Shown here: piece by piece, positions 1 to 5,710 of the stretch
Layout of the letters: the number at the start of each line of letters is the position of its first letter
How positions within the stretch are numbered: the first letter of the stretch is position 1
Source of the DNA: Gammaproteobacteria bacterium
Lineage (GTDB): Bacteria > Pseudomonadota > Gammaproteobacteria > Thiomicrospirales > Thiomicrospiraceae
Assembly: GCA_013153955.1 (NCBI GenBank)
Contig: JAADDM010000142.1
Span: forward strand, 1-6,754
Reading direction: 5' to 3'
DNA length: 6,754 bases
Program-made: the position numbers and the translations under genes
Notes under the pieces: generated by a model
Told to the model about the DNA's origin: nothing
Databases searched by the model: none
Seen by the model: the letters and a program-made list of their open reading frames with translations, nothing else

Positions 1-1337
1 TGTTTCTCTGCTTGACTTAATAAGTATTCTGCTCTTGCGTGATTTCCGATGCTAAATGCAGCAATGGCGCGGGCGAAATATGCGTCAGGCAGTCGATGCA
101 GGCTCTGGTAGGTTTCAGCCAGTTTTTTATAGGGCAAGTATTGATAGGGGAGCTGGCTGGCGTAGGTTTCAATAAGGGAGGCAGCCAATAAGGGGGTGTT
201 TTGGCTTAATAGGAGGTCTGCATGGCGCATTAAGGTTGCCATGTCTGTAGGGTGCAACGCCTGTTGGTATTCCGCAATGTTAAGGGCTTGAGGGATGTTA
301 ATGCGTGTTTTTGCGTTCTGCTCTATAAAAAGAAGGCTGTACAAAGGGTGCTCTGGGTGTTCCGTAACGATGTTATAGAGGCAATTATTTTCAATTAAGG
401 CATAATCGACATTGGCCTTGGATAGCGCTCTAAGTGTTTTTTGGTAGCATAAAATATTGTCGGTTAAGTGCGCCTCAAAGAGGGCTTCTTTAGGAGGTAT
501 GAGCCTAGCTTTGATGAGCGCTAGGTGGTCGGTTTTTTTTCTGTCTGGGCGCTCTGATAAATTCTCAGCCCGATTTTCGGCTTCTGCCAGTCGGTGGTCT
601 GAGACGGGGTGGCTTCTTAATATTTCAGGCAGTGAAAACGTATTGTTGCGACTCTCTTGAGAAAGTTTTGCAAAAAACTGGCTCATTGCGTGAGGGTCGT
701 AGCCCGTTTTATGCAGTAAAGTAATGCCAATCGCATCTGCTTCAGACTCATGTTGTCTTGAGTTTTTAAGCTGTTTCTCAAGGTTAAGTCCCATGCCGCC
801 CATTAGCGTTGCCATGCCGGCATTGGTATCATGCATGCCAATTAGGAGAGCTGCAATAAAAGTCGCGATGCTGGTTGCGGTGCCTTCAGTGGCATTGTAT
901 TCGTAGCGCCTTGAAAGGTGGTTTTGAGTAACATGAGCTATTTCATGAGCGATCACAGAGGCAAGTTCATCCTCGCTTTTGACGGCTTGTATCAGGCCTG
1001 TATGGATACCAATGATGCCGTTGGGGCCGGCAAAGGCATTGATACTGTCATTTTGGACCACATAGAACTGAAAGTTTCGGTGGTTTCCTGTTTGACTGGC
1101 GATTTGGTGACCTATTTTACGGATGTAGCTAACCACTTCGGGATCATAGTTGAGCGTGAAATTTTGATGGAGTGCCGTCGAGAAGGCATAGCCTAGCTTT
1201 TCTTCTGTTTGCTGATCGTAGGTGACTAAATCGGGTGCGCCTAAATCGGGTAAGTTATCGACGCTGGCATGAGCTGGTGTGAGTGCCATAAAGATGACAA
1301 GAGAGAGCGCGTTCTGTAGCGGTTTATGAAGTATCAT
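1..1337 (-). CDS. bepA: BepA/YfgC-like periplasmic M48 metalloprotease with TPR tail (3' end cut by window edge)
   Basis: The minus strand reads open from ATG at 1337-1335 to the window edge, giving 445 codons with no stop. E. coli BepA has 487 residues, so about 40 C-terminal residues are probably missing. Residues 1-24 form a signal peptide (basic start, hydrophobic LSLVIFMALT, cleavage after AHA), so the protein is periplasmic. The zinc site is HEIAH at 131-135 with the third ligand in ESEAD at 197-201. The RSHP stretch (His243) matches the BepA loop that carries the regulatory fourth-ligand His246. Residues from about 290 onward are helical and TPR-like, ending in a segment that resembles the last BepA repeats. 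BepA degrades stalled LptD and helps BAM/LptD assembly at the outer membrane; that role is taken from the family. An in-frame TGA lies three codons upstream, so no longer start is possible. The gene is divergent from tusA. Its ribosome binding site is weak. Confidence 0.93.
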   Translation of the reverse strand, partial: MILHKPLQNALSLVIFMALTPAHASVDNLPDLGAPDLVTYDQQTEEKLGYAFSTALHQNFTLNYDPEVVSYIRKIGHQIASQTGNHRNFQFYVVQNDSINAFAGPNGIIGIHTGLIQAVKSEDELASVIAHEIAHVTQNHLSRRYEYNATEGTATSIATFIAALLIGMHDTNAGMATLMGGMGLNLEKQLKNSRQHESEADAIGITLLHKTGYDPHAMSQFFAKLSQESRNNTFSLPEILRSHPVSDHRLAEAENRAENLSERPDRKKTDHLALIKARLIPPKEALFEAHLTDNILCYQKTLRALSKANVDYALIENNCLYNIVTEHPEHPLYSLLFIEQNAKTRINIPQALNIAEYQQALHPTDMATLMRHADLLLSQNTPLLAASLIETYASQLPYQYLPYKKLAETYQSLHRLPDAYFARAIAAFSIGNHARAEYLLSQAEK

Positions 1338-1382
1338 TTTATATCAGTCTTTATTCTCAAAATAGTCGGAAAATCAATGGGG

Positions 1383-1397
1383 AGGTCAGTCTGACCT
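1383..1397. promoter_or_regulatory. Palindrome between bepA and tusA, candidate operator
   Basis: AGGTCAG-T-CTGACCT is a perfect inverted repeat with 7-bp arms and a one-base centre. The downstream AGGT at 1403-1406 offers a partial third half-site. It sits in the 175-bp divergent region, 46 bp from the bepA start and 116 bp from the tusA start, where a dimeric regulator could control either gene. No T-run follows it, which argues against a terminator. I do not recognise the regulator. Confidence 0.4.
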
Positions 1398-1410
1398 TGC
1401 TCAGGTTATA

Positions 1411-1440
1411 TTGTCACGAATTAATGGGGCAGAGTATTGA
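1411..1440 (+). promoter_or_regulatory. Weak candidate sigma70 promoter for tusA-dsrE2
   Basis: TTGTCA at 1411-1416 matches the -35 consensus at five of six positions. TATTGA at 1435-1440 lies 18 bases downstream but matches the -10 consensus at only three of six. The place is right for a tusA promoter, leaving a leader of about 65 bases. The poor -10 keeps confidence low. Confidence 0.22.
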
Positions 1441-1496
1441 TACACTATGGAAATTATTAGGGCGCAAGGCGCTAGAGTCAAATTCATTCTATACTT

Positions 1497-1504
1497 GGGA
1501 GGTG
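1497..1504 (+). promoter_or_regulatory. Ribosome binding site that sets the tusA start
   Basis: GGGAGGTG is a strong Shine-Dalgarno sequence ten bases before the ATG at 1513. The longer in-frame start at 1447 has no such site and would add 22 residues in front of the TusA fold, so the 1513 start is preferred. Confidence 0.8.
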
Positions 1505-1512
1505 AATGTTTT

Positions 1513-1743
1513 ATGGTAATTGAAGTGAATGCGAAAGGGATGGCCTGTCCAATGCCTTTAATTAAGCTTAAAAGAGCCTTGTCACAATACCGAACACAGG
1601 ATGTTATTTTTAGGGTGCTGATGAGTGATAAGGGGGCGCTGCTCGATCTTCCTGCTTTTTGTAAGCAGCAGCTGTTAGATTGTAGGTTGCTTAAAACAGA
1701 GCCTGATATTGTGTTTGAAATTATCAGGCGGAATCCTCTTTGA
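1513..1743 (+). CDS. tusA: TusA-family sulfurtransferase (sulfur carrier)
   Basis: This 76-residue protein has the TusA/SirA fold signature near its N-terminus: GMACPMPLIK, with the persulfide-carrying Cys12 in the CPxP motif. DLPAFC at 45-50 matches DIPGFC of E. coli TusA. Two further cysteines are present, Cys50 and Cys57. TusA proteins accept sulfane sulfur on the CPxP cysteine and pass it on, either for tRNA 2-thiouridine and molybdenum cofactor synthesis or, in sulfur oxidisers, between rhodanese, DsrE-type proteins and the cytoplasmic oxidation machinery. The gene for a DsrE2-like partner starts 37 bp downstream, which favours the sulfur-trafficking role, although a tRNA role cannot be excluded. 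The start was chosen for its strong Shine-Dalgarno sequence and for family length (E. coli TusA has 81 residues). The protein is cytoplasmic, with no signal peptide or membrane segment. Confidence 0.9.
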   Translation: MVIEVNAKGMACPMPLIKLKRALSQYRTQDVIFRVLMSDKGALLDLPAFCKQQLLDCRLLKTEPDIVFEIIRRNPL

Positions 1744-1760
1744 AAATGGTAAGCCAAATA

Positions 1761-1786
1761 GAGTATGAAATGGGGAGAGTATGAAA
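1761..1786 (+). repeat. Short direct repeat GAGTATGAAA around the dsrE2 start
   Basis: GAGTATGAAA occurs at 1761-1770 and again at 1777-1786 with a 16-base period. The second copy contains the dsrE2 start codon. The first supplies an out-of-frame ATG at 1765 that opens an eight-codon reading frame ending in TAA at 1789-1791, overlapping the dsrE2 start. It may be chance or a small duplication; a decoy or leader initiation effect is speculative. Confidence 0.4.
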
Positions 1787-2302
1787 AATAAAAATGAACC
1801 ATCACAGTTTAGCTTAATTCAAACAAAAGGTAGCTTGGACTGGGCTTATCCCGCCTTTATTCTGGCCAGTACGGCTGCGACAATGGACAAAGAGGTTACA
1901 CTGTTTTTTAGCTTTTATGGCTTGGAGTGTCTTCTAAAAGATACCCGTCGGCTTAGAGTCTCGCCTATCGGCAATCCTGCGATGAGGATTAAAAGTCCTG
2001 TTGGGCCTGCTTGGTTAAAAGCGATTGATTGGAATATCGTGCTTCCAAGTATTATTTGGACGTTGCCGGGGGCAGAGCGTTTAGCCACTTGGGGGTTTAA
2101 CAAGCAGCTAGAACAGCAGGGCCAAGTTTCGATAGAAGCGTTAAGAGAGATTTGCTTAGAGTTGGGTGTCAAGATGACCGCTTGTCAAATGACTGTAGAT
2201 TTAATGGGCTATGAAGCTTCAGACTTTATCGAGGGTGTTGAATTTGCAGGCGCGGCAACCTATTTTGCGCAGACAGCGGAGAGCCAAAACTTATTAATAT
2301 AG
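1781..2302 (+). CDS. dsrE2: DsrE2-like sulfur carrier protein (DsrE/DsrF/DrsH-like family)
   Basis: The 173-residue product follows the DsrE2 pattern (Pfam DrsE_2 type). KGSLDWAYPAFILAS at 16-30 leads into the first strand and helix, FFSFYGLE at 42-49 is the second conserved block, and VSIEALREICLELGV at 116-130 precedes TACQMTVDLMGY, with the conserved Cys135. The end, EGVEFAGAATY at 151-161, is also typical. These proteins pick up sulfane sulfur on the conserved cysteine and exchange it with TusA; the tusA gene lies 37 bp upstream, probably in the same transcript. Cys50 and Cys125 are additional. The mildly hydrophobic stretch at 84-95 is too short and broken for a convincing membrane anchor, so a cytoplasmic form is likely. 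GGGGAGAG lies only a few bases before the ATG, a tight spacing, and no other in-frame start is plausible. These proteins are often mislabelled as peroxiredoxin family. Confidence 0.85.
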   Translation: MKNKNEPSQFSLIQTKGSLDWAYPAFILASTAATMDKEVTLFFSFYGLECLLKDTRRLRVSPIGNPAMRIKSPVGPAWLKAIDWNIVLPSIIWTLPGAERLATWGFNKQLEQQGQVSIEALREICLELGVKMTACQMTVDLMGYEASDFIEGVEFAGAATYFAQTAESQNLLI

Positions 2303-2348
2303 TCTGCTCATTAACTTGAGGGCTTTCTGTTCTAGAAAGGAATTAAAC

Positions 2349-2376
2349 TTTGCAAGCTGAAATAACTTGATAGAAT
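2349..2376 (+). promoter_or_regulatory. Candidate extended -10 promoter for pssA-leuA
   Basis: TGATAGAAT at 2368-2376 fits an extended -10 element: TG, one base, then TAGAAT with five of six consensus matches. A four-of-six -35 element, TTTGCA at 2349-2354, lies 16 bases upstream. Transcription would start near 2383, giving a leader of about 28 bases before pssA. The 108-bp gap after dsrE2 is long enough for an independent promoter. This is a consensus match by eye only. Confidence 0.4.
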
Positions 2377-2410
2377 GTTCAGTAATTAAAACTAATAGAA
2401 AAGTGGCGCT

Positions 2411-3292
2411 ATGAAACCGTTTGAGAAAGGTATTTATCTTCTTCCTAATTTAATGACAACCGCAGCTCTGTTTGCTGGGTTTTATGCCGTTATTGCAGGG
2501 ATTAATGGCGACTTTCAGCAGGGAGCGATTGCCATTTTGGTGGCGATGGTCTTTGATGGTTTAGATGGGCGGATTGCCAGAATGACGAACTCTTGCAGTG
2601 CCTTTGGCGCGGAGTATGACAGTTTGGCTGATATGATCTCTTTTGGTTTAGCGCCTTCCATTCTTATCTATCAATGGGCGCTACACGATTTTGGACAGTT
2701 GGGTTGGTTAGTTGCCTTTGTTTACACGGTTGCAGCCGCATTAAGATTGGCGCGCTTTAATACCCAAGTAGGTGTGGCTGATAAGAGATACTTTCAAGGC
2801 TTGCCGAGCCCCGCAGCCGCTGCGTTATTGGCCGGTCTGATTTGGGTTGTAGAAAGCAATTCGATGGATTTGGGTGTTGAGCCTTATGTGGCATTGTTCT
2901 TAACTGTTTTTGCAGGCGTATTAATGGTCAGTAACGTTCGTTTCAGCTCGTTTAAAGAGTTGAATTTAAAAGATAAAGTGCCCTTTGTTACGTTGTTGGT
3001 AATTGTTTTAGTCTTTGTCATTATTACGTTAAAGCCTGCCATGCTGTTGTTCTTTATTTTTGTGGGATATGCTTTTTCGGGGCCCATTTTAACACTGGTT
3101 ACACTGAGGCAGAAGCGTCAGAAACGTCAGGTAAGAGGTGGGCAAAATGAGGCTGAAGATGAAGTTGTTAAAGTAGATTCAGCATTGAAAGACTGTGATC
3201 AAGCTGTCGTTAATACCGATGGCAGTGCTGCTGAAACGGCCGAAATGTTGAACGATGTACCGACGACCGATAAGGCAGGAGATAAGCGATGA
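2411..3292 (+). CDS. pssA: CDP-diacylglycerol--serine O-phosphatidyltransferase (PssA, CDP-alcohol type)
   Basis: This integral inner-membrane enzyme makes phosphatidylserine from CDP-diacylglycerol and serine, the first step towards phosphatidylethanolamine. The CDP-alcohol phosphotransferase motif is complete: D52-G-x2-A-R at 52-57, G66, D70 and D74 with the standard spacing. FQGLPSPAAA at 128-137 is typical of the PssA subgroup. Hydrophobic segments lie at about 12-30, 36-49, 78-110, 133-147, 158-173, 191-206 and 209-230. It belongs to the membrane-embedded type II family and not to the phospholipase D-like PssA of E. coli. Beyond residue 232 there is an unusual tail of about 60 residues: a basic start (RQKRQKRQVR) followed by an acidic, Ala/Asp/Glu-rich, probably disordered cytoplasmic stretch. 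The stop codon overlaps the leuA start as ATGA, so the two genes are very likely one operon. The ribosome binding site (AAGTGG) is weak. Substrate choice (serine) is inferred from family similarity. Confidence 0.92.
   Translation: MKPFEKGIYLLPNLMTTAALFAGFYAVIAGINGDFQQGAIAILVAMVFDGLDGRIARMTNSCSAFGAEYDSLADMISFGLAPSILIYQWALHDFGQLGWLVAFVYTVAAALRLARFNTQVGVADKRYFQGLPSPAAAALLAGLIWVVESNSMDLGVEPYVALFLTVFAGVLMVSNVRFSSFKELNLKDKVPFVTLLVIVLVFVIITLKPAMLLFFIFVGYAFSGPILTLVTLRQKRQKRQVRGGQNEAEDEVVKVDSALKDCDQAVVNTDGSAAETAEMLNDVPTTDKAGDKR
3277..3281 (+). promoter_or_regulatory. leuA ribosome binding site inside pssA
   Basis: AGGAG lies seven bases before the leuA ATG at 3289 and within the last pssA codons. With the ATGA overlap at 3289-3292 it supports coupled translation of the two genes and confirms the leuA start. 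Confidence 0.75.
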
Positions 3293-4833
3293 AAGACCAC
3301 CTAATTATTTTTGATACCACACTTAGAGATGGTGAGCAAAGCCCGGGTGCTTCGATGACAAAAGACGAGAAGGTGCGTATTGCAAAGCAGCTCGAAAAGC
3401 TAAATGTTGATGTCATTGAAGCTGGTTTTCCTGCGGCCAGTATAGGAGATTTTGACTCGGTATATGCTGTCGCCTCGGTGGTTAAAAATAGTACGGTGTG
3501 TGCGCTGGCACGAGCCGTTGAAAATGATATTGTTAAGGCTGGAGAGGCGATTGCTCCTGCCCAATCAGGCAGGATTCACACCTTTATTGCCACCTCTCCA
3601 ATTCACATGGAGAAGAAGCTTAAAATGACGCCTGATGAAGTGGTCGATCGGGCGGTTTGGGCGGTTAAGCGAGCAAGAGACTTTACGGATGATGTTGAAT
3701 TTTCGCCTGAAGATGCTGGGCGTTCAGAAGTTGATTTTCTCTGTCGAGTGATTGAAGCTGTCATTGATGCAGGCGCTACGACGATTAATATTCCTGATAC
3801 GGTTGGTTACAATGTACCGGATCAATTTGGCTCTCTGTTTGAGGCCCTGATTGAGCGTATTCCAAATTCAAATAAAGCGGTTTTTTCAGCACACTGCCAC
3901 AACGATTTAGGGCTTGCCGTCGCGAATTCATTAGCGGCAGTTTCAAATGGGGCGCGTCAAATTGAGTGTACGATAAACGGGTTAGGTGAGCGTGCGGGTA
4001 ATACGGCGCTAGAAGAAGTTGTTATGGCGGTTAAAACACGCCAAGACATCTTTGATGTGGATACTCGAATTGTGACAGAAGAGATTGTGACCGCCTCTAA
4101 GCTAGTCTCTAATATCACAGGGTTTGCGATTCAGCCGAACAAAGCCATCGTAGGGGCTAATGCGTTTGCTCATGAATCCGGGATTCATCAGGATGGGGTG
4201 TTAAAACATCGTGAAACCTACGAGATTATGCGAGCAGAGGACGTAGGCTGGAGTACCAATAAAATGGTCATGGGCAAGCATTCTGGTCGCAACGCGTTTA
4301 AAACACGCCTTGAAGAGTTGGGAGTGGTGTTTGAAACGGAACAGGCATTGAATGAAGCCTTTGTCCGTTTTAAAGAGTTGGCCGATCAAAAGCATGAAAT
4401 ATTTGATGAAGACCTACAGTCATTAGTGACTGATAATGGTAATCAGAACTTAGAGAATGAAACCTATCGAATGGTTTCTTTGAAGGTCTCCACTGAGACG
4501 GGCGAGCTGTCTAAATCAGAAGTAACGCTGTGGATAGAGGGCAGTGAGTGCTCTGCTGTTGCTACGGGAAGTGGGGTCGTTGATGCGACATTTAAAGCCA
4601 TTGAATCTCTTGTTAAGTCAGGGGTGACGCTGGAGCTTTACTCAGTGAGTAATGTTACGAATGGAACAGATTCTCTCGGTGAAACATCGGTTCGACTTGA
4701 GAAAGGGGGGCGCATCGTGAATGGTCAGGGGTCAGATACGGATATTGTGCTCTCCTCAGCAAAAGCCTACATTAATGCACTTAATAAGATTATGGCTGAT
4801 TCGGTTAAGGCACATCCTCAGGCCGCAGTTTAA
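3289..4833 (+). CDS. leuA: 2-isopropylmalate synthase
   Basis: LeuA condenses acetyl-CoA with 2-oxoisovalerate to 2-isopropylmalate, the committed step of leucine synthesis, in the cytoplasm. The 514-residue length is normal for the family. The TIM-barrel catalytic domain (about 4-270) opens with FDTTLRDGEQSPGA, containing catalytic Arg13 and metal ligand Asp14. HCHNDLGLA gives ligands His202 and His204, and GLGERAGN gives Asn238; these match the known ligand positions of bacterial LeuA. HESGIHQDG in the linker carries the conserved His residues near the active site. Residues from about 390 to 514 form the LeuA allosteric domain, where leucine feedback inhibition is expected. The start is fixed by AGGAG at seven bases and by the ATGA overlap with pssA. 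There is no leader peptide or attenuator directly before the gene, so any transcriptional control would act upstream of pssA. A terminator follows nine bases after the stop. Confidence 0.98.
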   Translation: MKDHLIIFDTTLRDGEQSPGASMTKDEKVRIAKQLEKLNVDVIEAGFPAASIGDFDSVYAVASVVKNSTVCALARAVENDIVKAGEAIAPAQSGRIHTFIATSPIHMEKKLKMTPDEVVDRAVWAVKRARDFTDDVEFSPEDAGRSEVDFLCRVIEAVIDAGATTINIPDTVGYNVPDQFGSLFEALIERIPNSNKAVFSAHCHNDLGLAVANSLAAVSNGARQIECTINGLGERAGNTALEEVVMAVKTRQDIFDVDTRIVTEEIVTASKLVSNITGFAIQPNKAIVGANAFAHESGIHQDGVLKHRETYEIMRAEDVGWSTNKMVMGKHSGRNAFKTRLEELGVVFETEQALNEAFVRFKELADQKHEIFDEDLQSLVTDNGNQNLENETYRMVSLKVSTETGELSKSEVTLWIEGSECSAVATGSGVVDATFKAIESLVKSGVTLELYSVSNVTNGTDSLGETSVRLEKGGRIVNGQGSDTDIVLSSAKAYINALNKIMADSVKAHPQAAV

Positions 4834-4841
4834 GTATGGCA

Positions 4842-4868
4842 GCGCTCTTTTAAAGGGCGCATGTTTTT
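4842..4868 (+). terminator. Intrinsic terminator of pssA-leuA
   Basis: GCGCTC at 4842-4847 pairs with GGGCGC at 4855-4860 (one G-U pair), and the inner TTT/AAA can extend the stem. Five T residues follow at 4864-4868 after a three-base spacer. The hairpin begins nine bases after the leuA stop, as expected for the end of that operon. Confidence 0.75.
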
Positions 4869-4960
4869 GGTAAGTGTTTTTATCTCATTATCACCATTTC
4901 CGCTTGAGTGCGTACCCGTCTAGTGGATAGGCTTGTACGACACTTGTTAAGCGCCTCTAT

Positions 4961-4973
4961 TGACGTCACGTCA
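4961..4973. promoter_or_regulatory. Nested palindrome upstream of the holD-like gene
   Basis: TGACGTCACGTCA contains the perfect 8-bp palindrome TGACGTCA and also the inverted repeat TGACG-TCA-CGTCA. It lies 20 bp before the ATG at 4994, in a 160-bp gap after the leuA terminator, so it could be an operator near the holD-rimI promoter. TTGACG at 4960-4965 looks like a -35 element, but no acceptable -10 follows at normal spacing. A weak alternative is TTGTAC at 4933 with TCTATT at 4956. No known bacterial regulator is recognised. Confidence 0.3.
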
Positions 4974-4993
4974 GTATTTTATCTGGGTTATCT

Positions 4994-5635
4994 ATGTCAA
5001 ATTCTAAATTTTCATTGGCGCTTTTTGAGCAGCTTGGTGGAACGAACTGGTCGCTAAGGTCTGAAGCTGATTTTGTCTCTCTATCTAAGGCTGAATTGAC
5101 TCATGCGGTTATTGATGAGGCTTCCAGAATTGTTGTGGAAGCCCCCTTTAAAGCTGTTGTTAATCTGAATGAAGGCCGGGAGTCTTCTGGGGTAAGTTCT
5201 GTTCTGGATTCGGGGAGTCGCATGAATGCTAATCCTGTTCTAGAATCACAGGAGCGTACAAGTACAGAGCCTAAAACCCGAGAAATTATTGTTTTAGGTA
5301 GTGGCTTAGACTCTGTTTGGCAGAATGAAAGTAACCAGTGTTGGTTGCTTTGGCAGAATATTATGCTGACCTTTGGCTGGGATGAGTCCTATGTTACTTT
5401 TTATGATACCGCGCACTTGGCGTCTGAAGAGATGGTCTTTACCACGATGGAAGAGATTATTGAGCAGGGGGTTGACTGGGTGTTGACCATGGATGAGTCA
5501 CATAGTATTTCAGAGCAACTGGTAGAGGGGGTTCATGTGGTGACGGTGCCTGACTTAGAATCGATGTTATTTGATCCCTATTCAAAGCAGGCTTTTTATC
5601 AGTCAGTTGTCGCACTCTCTCCTGTTTCTCGTTAA
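4994..5635 (+). CDS. holD: HolD-like protein, putative DNA polymerase III psi subunit (enlarged)
   Basis: This 213-residue protein is divergent, but three features point to the psi subunit. Its N-terminus, LFEQLGGTNWSLR at 10-22, matches the QLGITQWSLR stretch of E. coli HolD, the part that binds the DnaX collar of the clamp loader. The C-terminal stretch VPDLESMLFDPYSKQAFYQ at 185-203 resembles the final Pro-x-Leu...DLRANPTARAALWQ helix region of psi. The next gene is rimI, as in E. coli holD-rimI. Residues 97-102 (EIIVLG) and 161-165 (DWVLT) look like strands of the alpha/beta core. Residues of about 58-95 form a polar Ser/Glu/Asn-rich linker, and the whole protein is about 75 residues longer than E. 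coli psi (137). Psi would bridge chi/SSB to the clamp loader at the replication fork. An in-frame TGA at 4961 limits the start; the ribosome binding site is weak. Function is inferred from short motifs and synteny. Confidence 0.72.
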   Translation: MSNSKFSLALFEQLGGTNWSLRSEADFVSLSKAELTHAVIDEASRIVVEAPFKAVVNLNEGRESSGVSSVLDSGSRMNANPVLESQERTSTEPKTREIIVLGSGLDSVWQNESNQCWLLWQNIMLTFGWDESYVTFYDTAHLASEEMVFTTMEEIIEQGVDWVLTMDESHSISEQLVEGVHVVTVPDLESMLFDPYSKQAFYQSVVALSPVSR

Positions 5636-5710
5636 TAACACTTCTTTAAGGCTCTGCCGATGATTTTTAAGTCTTTGGTTGAGCTTTTTTGCACTAAGGC
5701 TCTTTTAGTT

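Noticed and set aside
457..1196. Three plus-strand open frames at 457-660, 724-906 and 918-1196
   Set aside because: They lie opposite the bepA coding strand, whose reading frame has a signal peptide, a zinc motif and family similarity throughout. The plus-strand products have no recognisable features.
1447..1512. N-terminal extension of TusA from ATG 1447
   Set aside because: It has no ribosome binding site, is not part of the TusA fold, and a strong Shine-Dalgarno sequence precedes ATG 1513.
1401..1805. Minus-strand open frame across tusA
   Set aside because: It is antisense to the well-supported tusA gene and gives a featureless product.
1915..2172. Minus-strand open frame inside dsrE2
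   Set aside because: It is a shadow of the DsrE2 frame, which carries the family motifs.
2323..2339. Hairpin CTTTCT-GTTCT-AGAAAG after dsrE2 as a terminator
   Set aside because: The stem is only six A/T-rich pairs and no T-run follows, so it is too weak to call.
2884..3416. Minus-strand open frames at 2884-3087 and 3210-3416
   Set aside because: They are antisense to pssA and the pssA-leuA junction, with no supporting features.
4201..4395. Minus-strand open frame inside leuA
   Set aside because: It is antisense to conserved LeuA sequence.
4834..4993. Possible small RNA or leader peptide between leuA and holD
   Set aside because: Apart from the terminator and the palindrome, no convincing promoter-plus-terminator pair or short gene with a ribosome binding site is visible.
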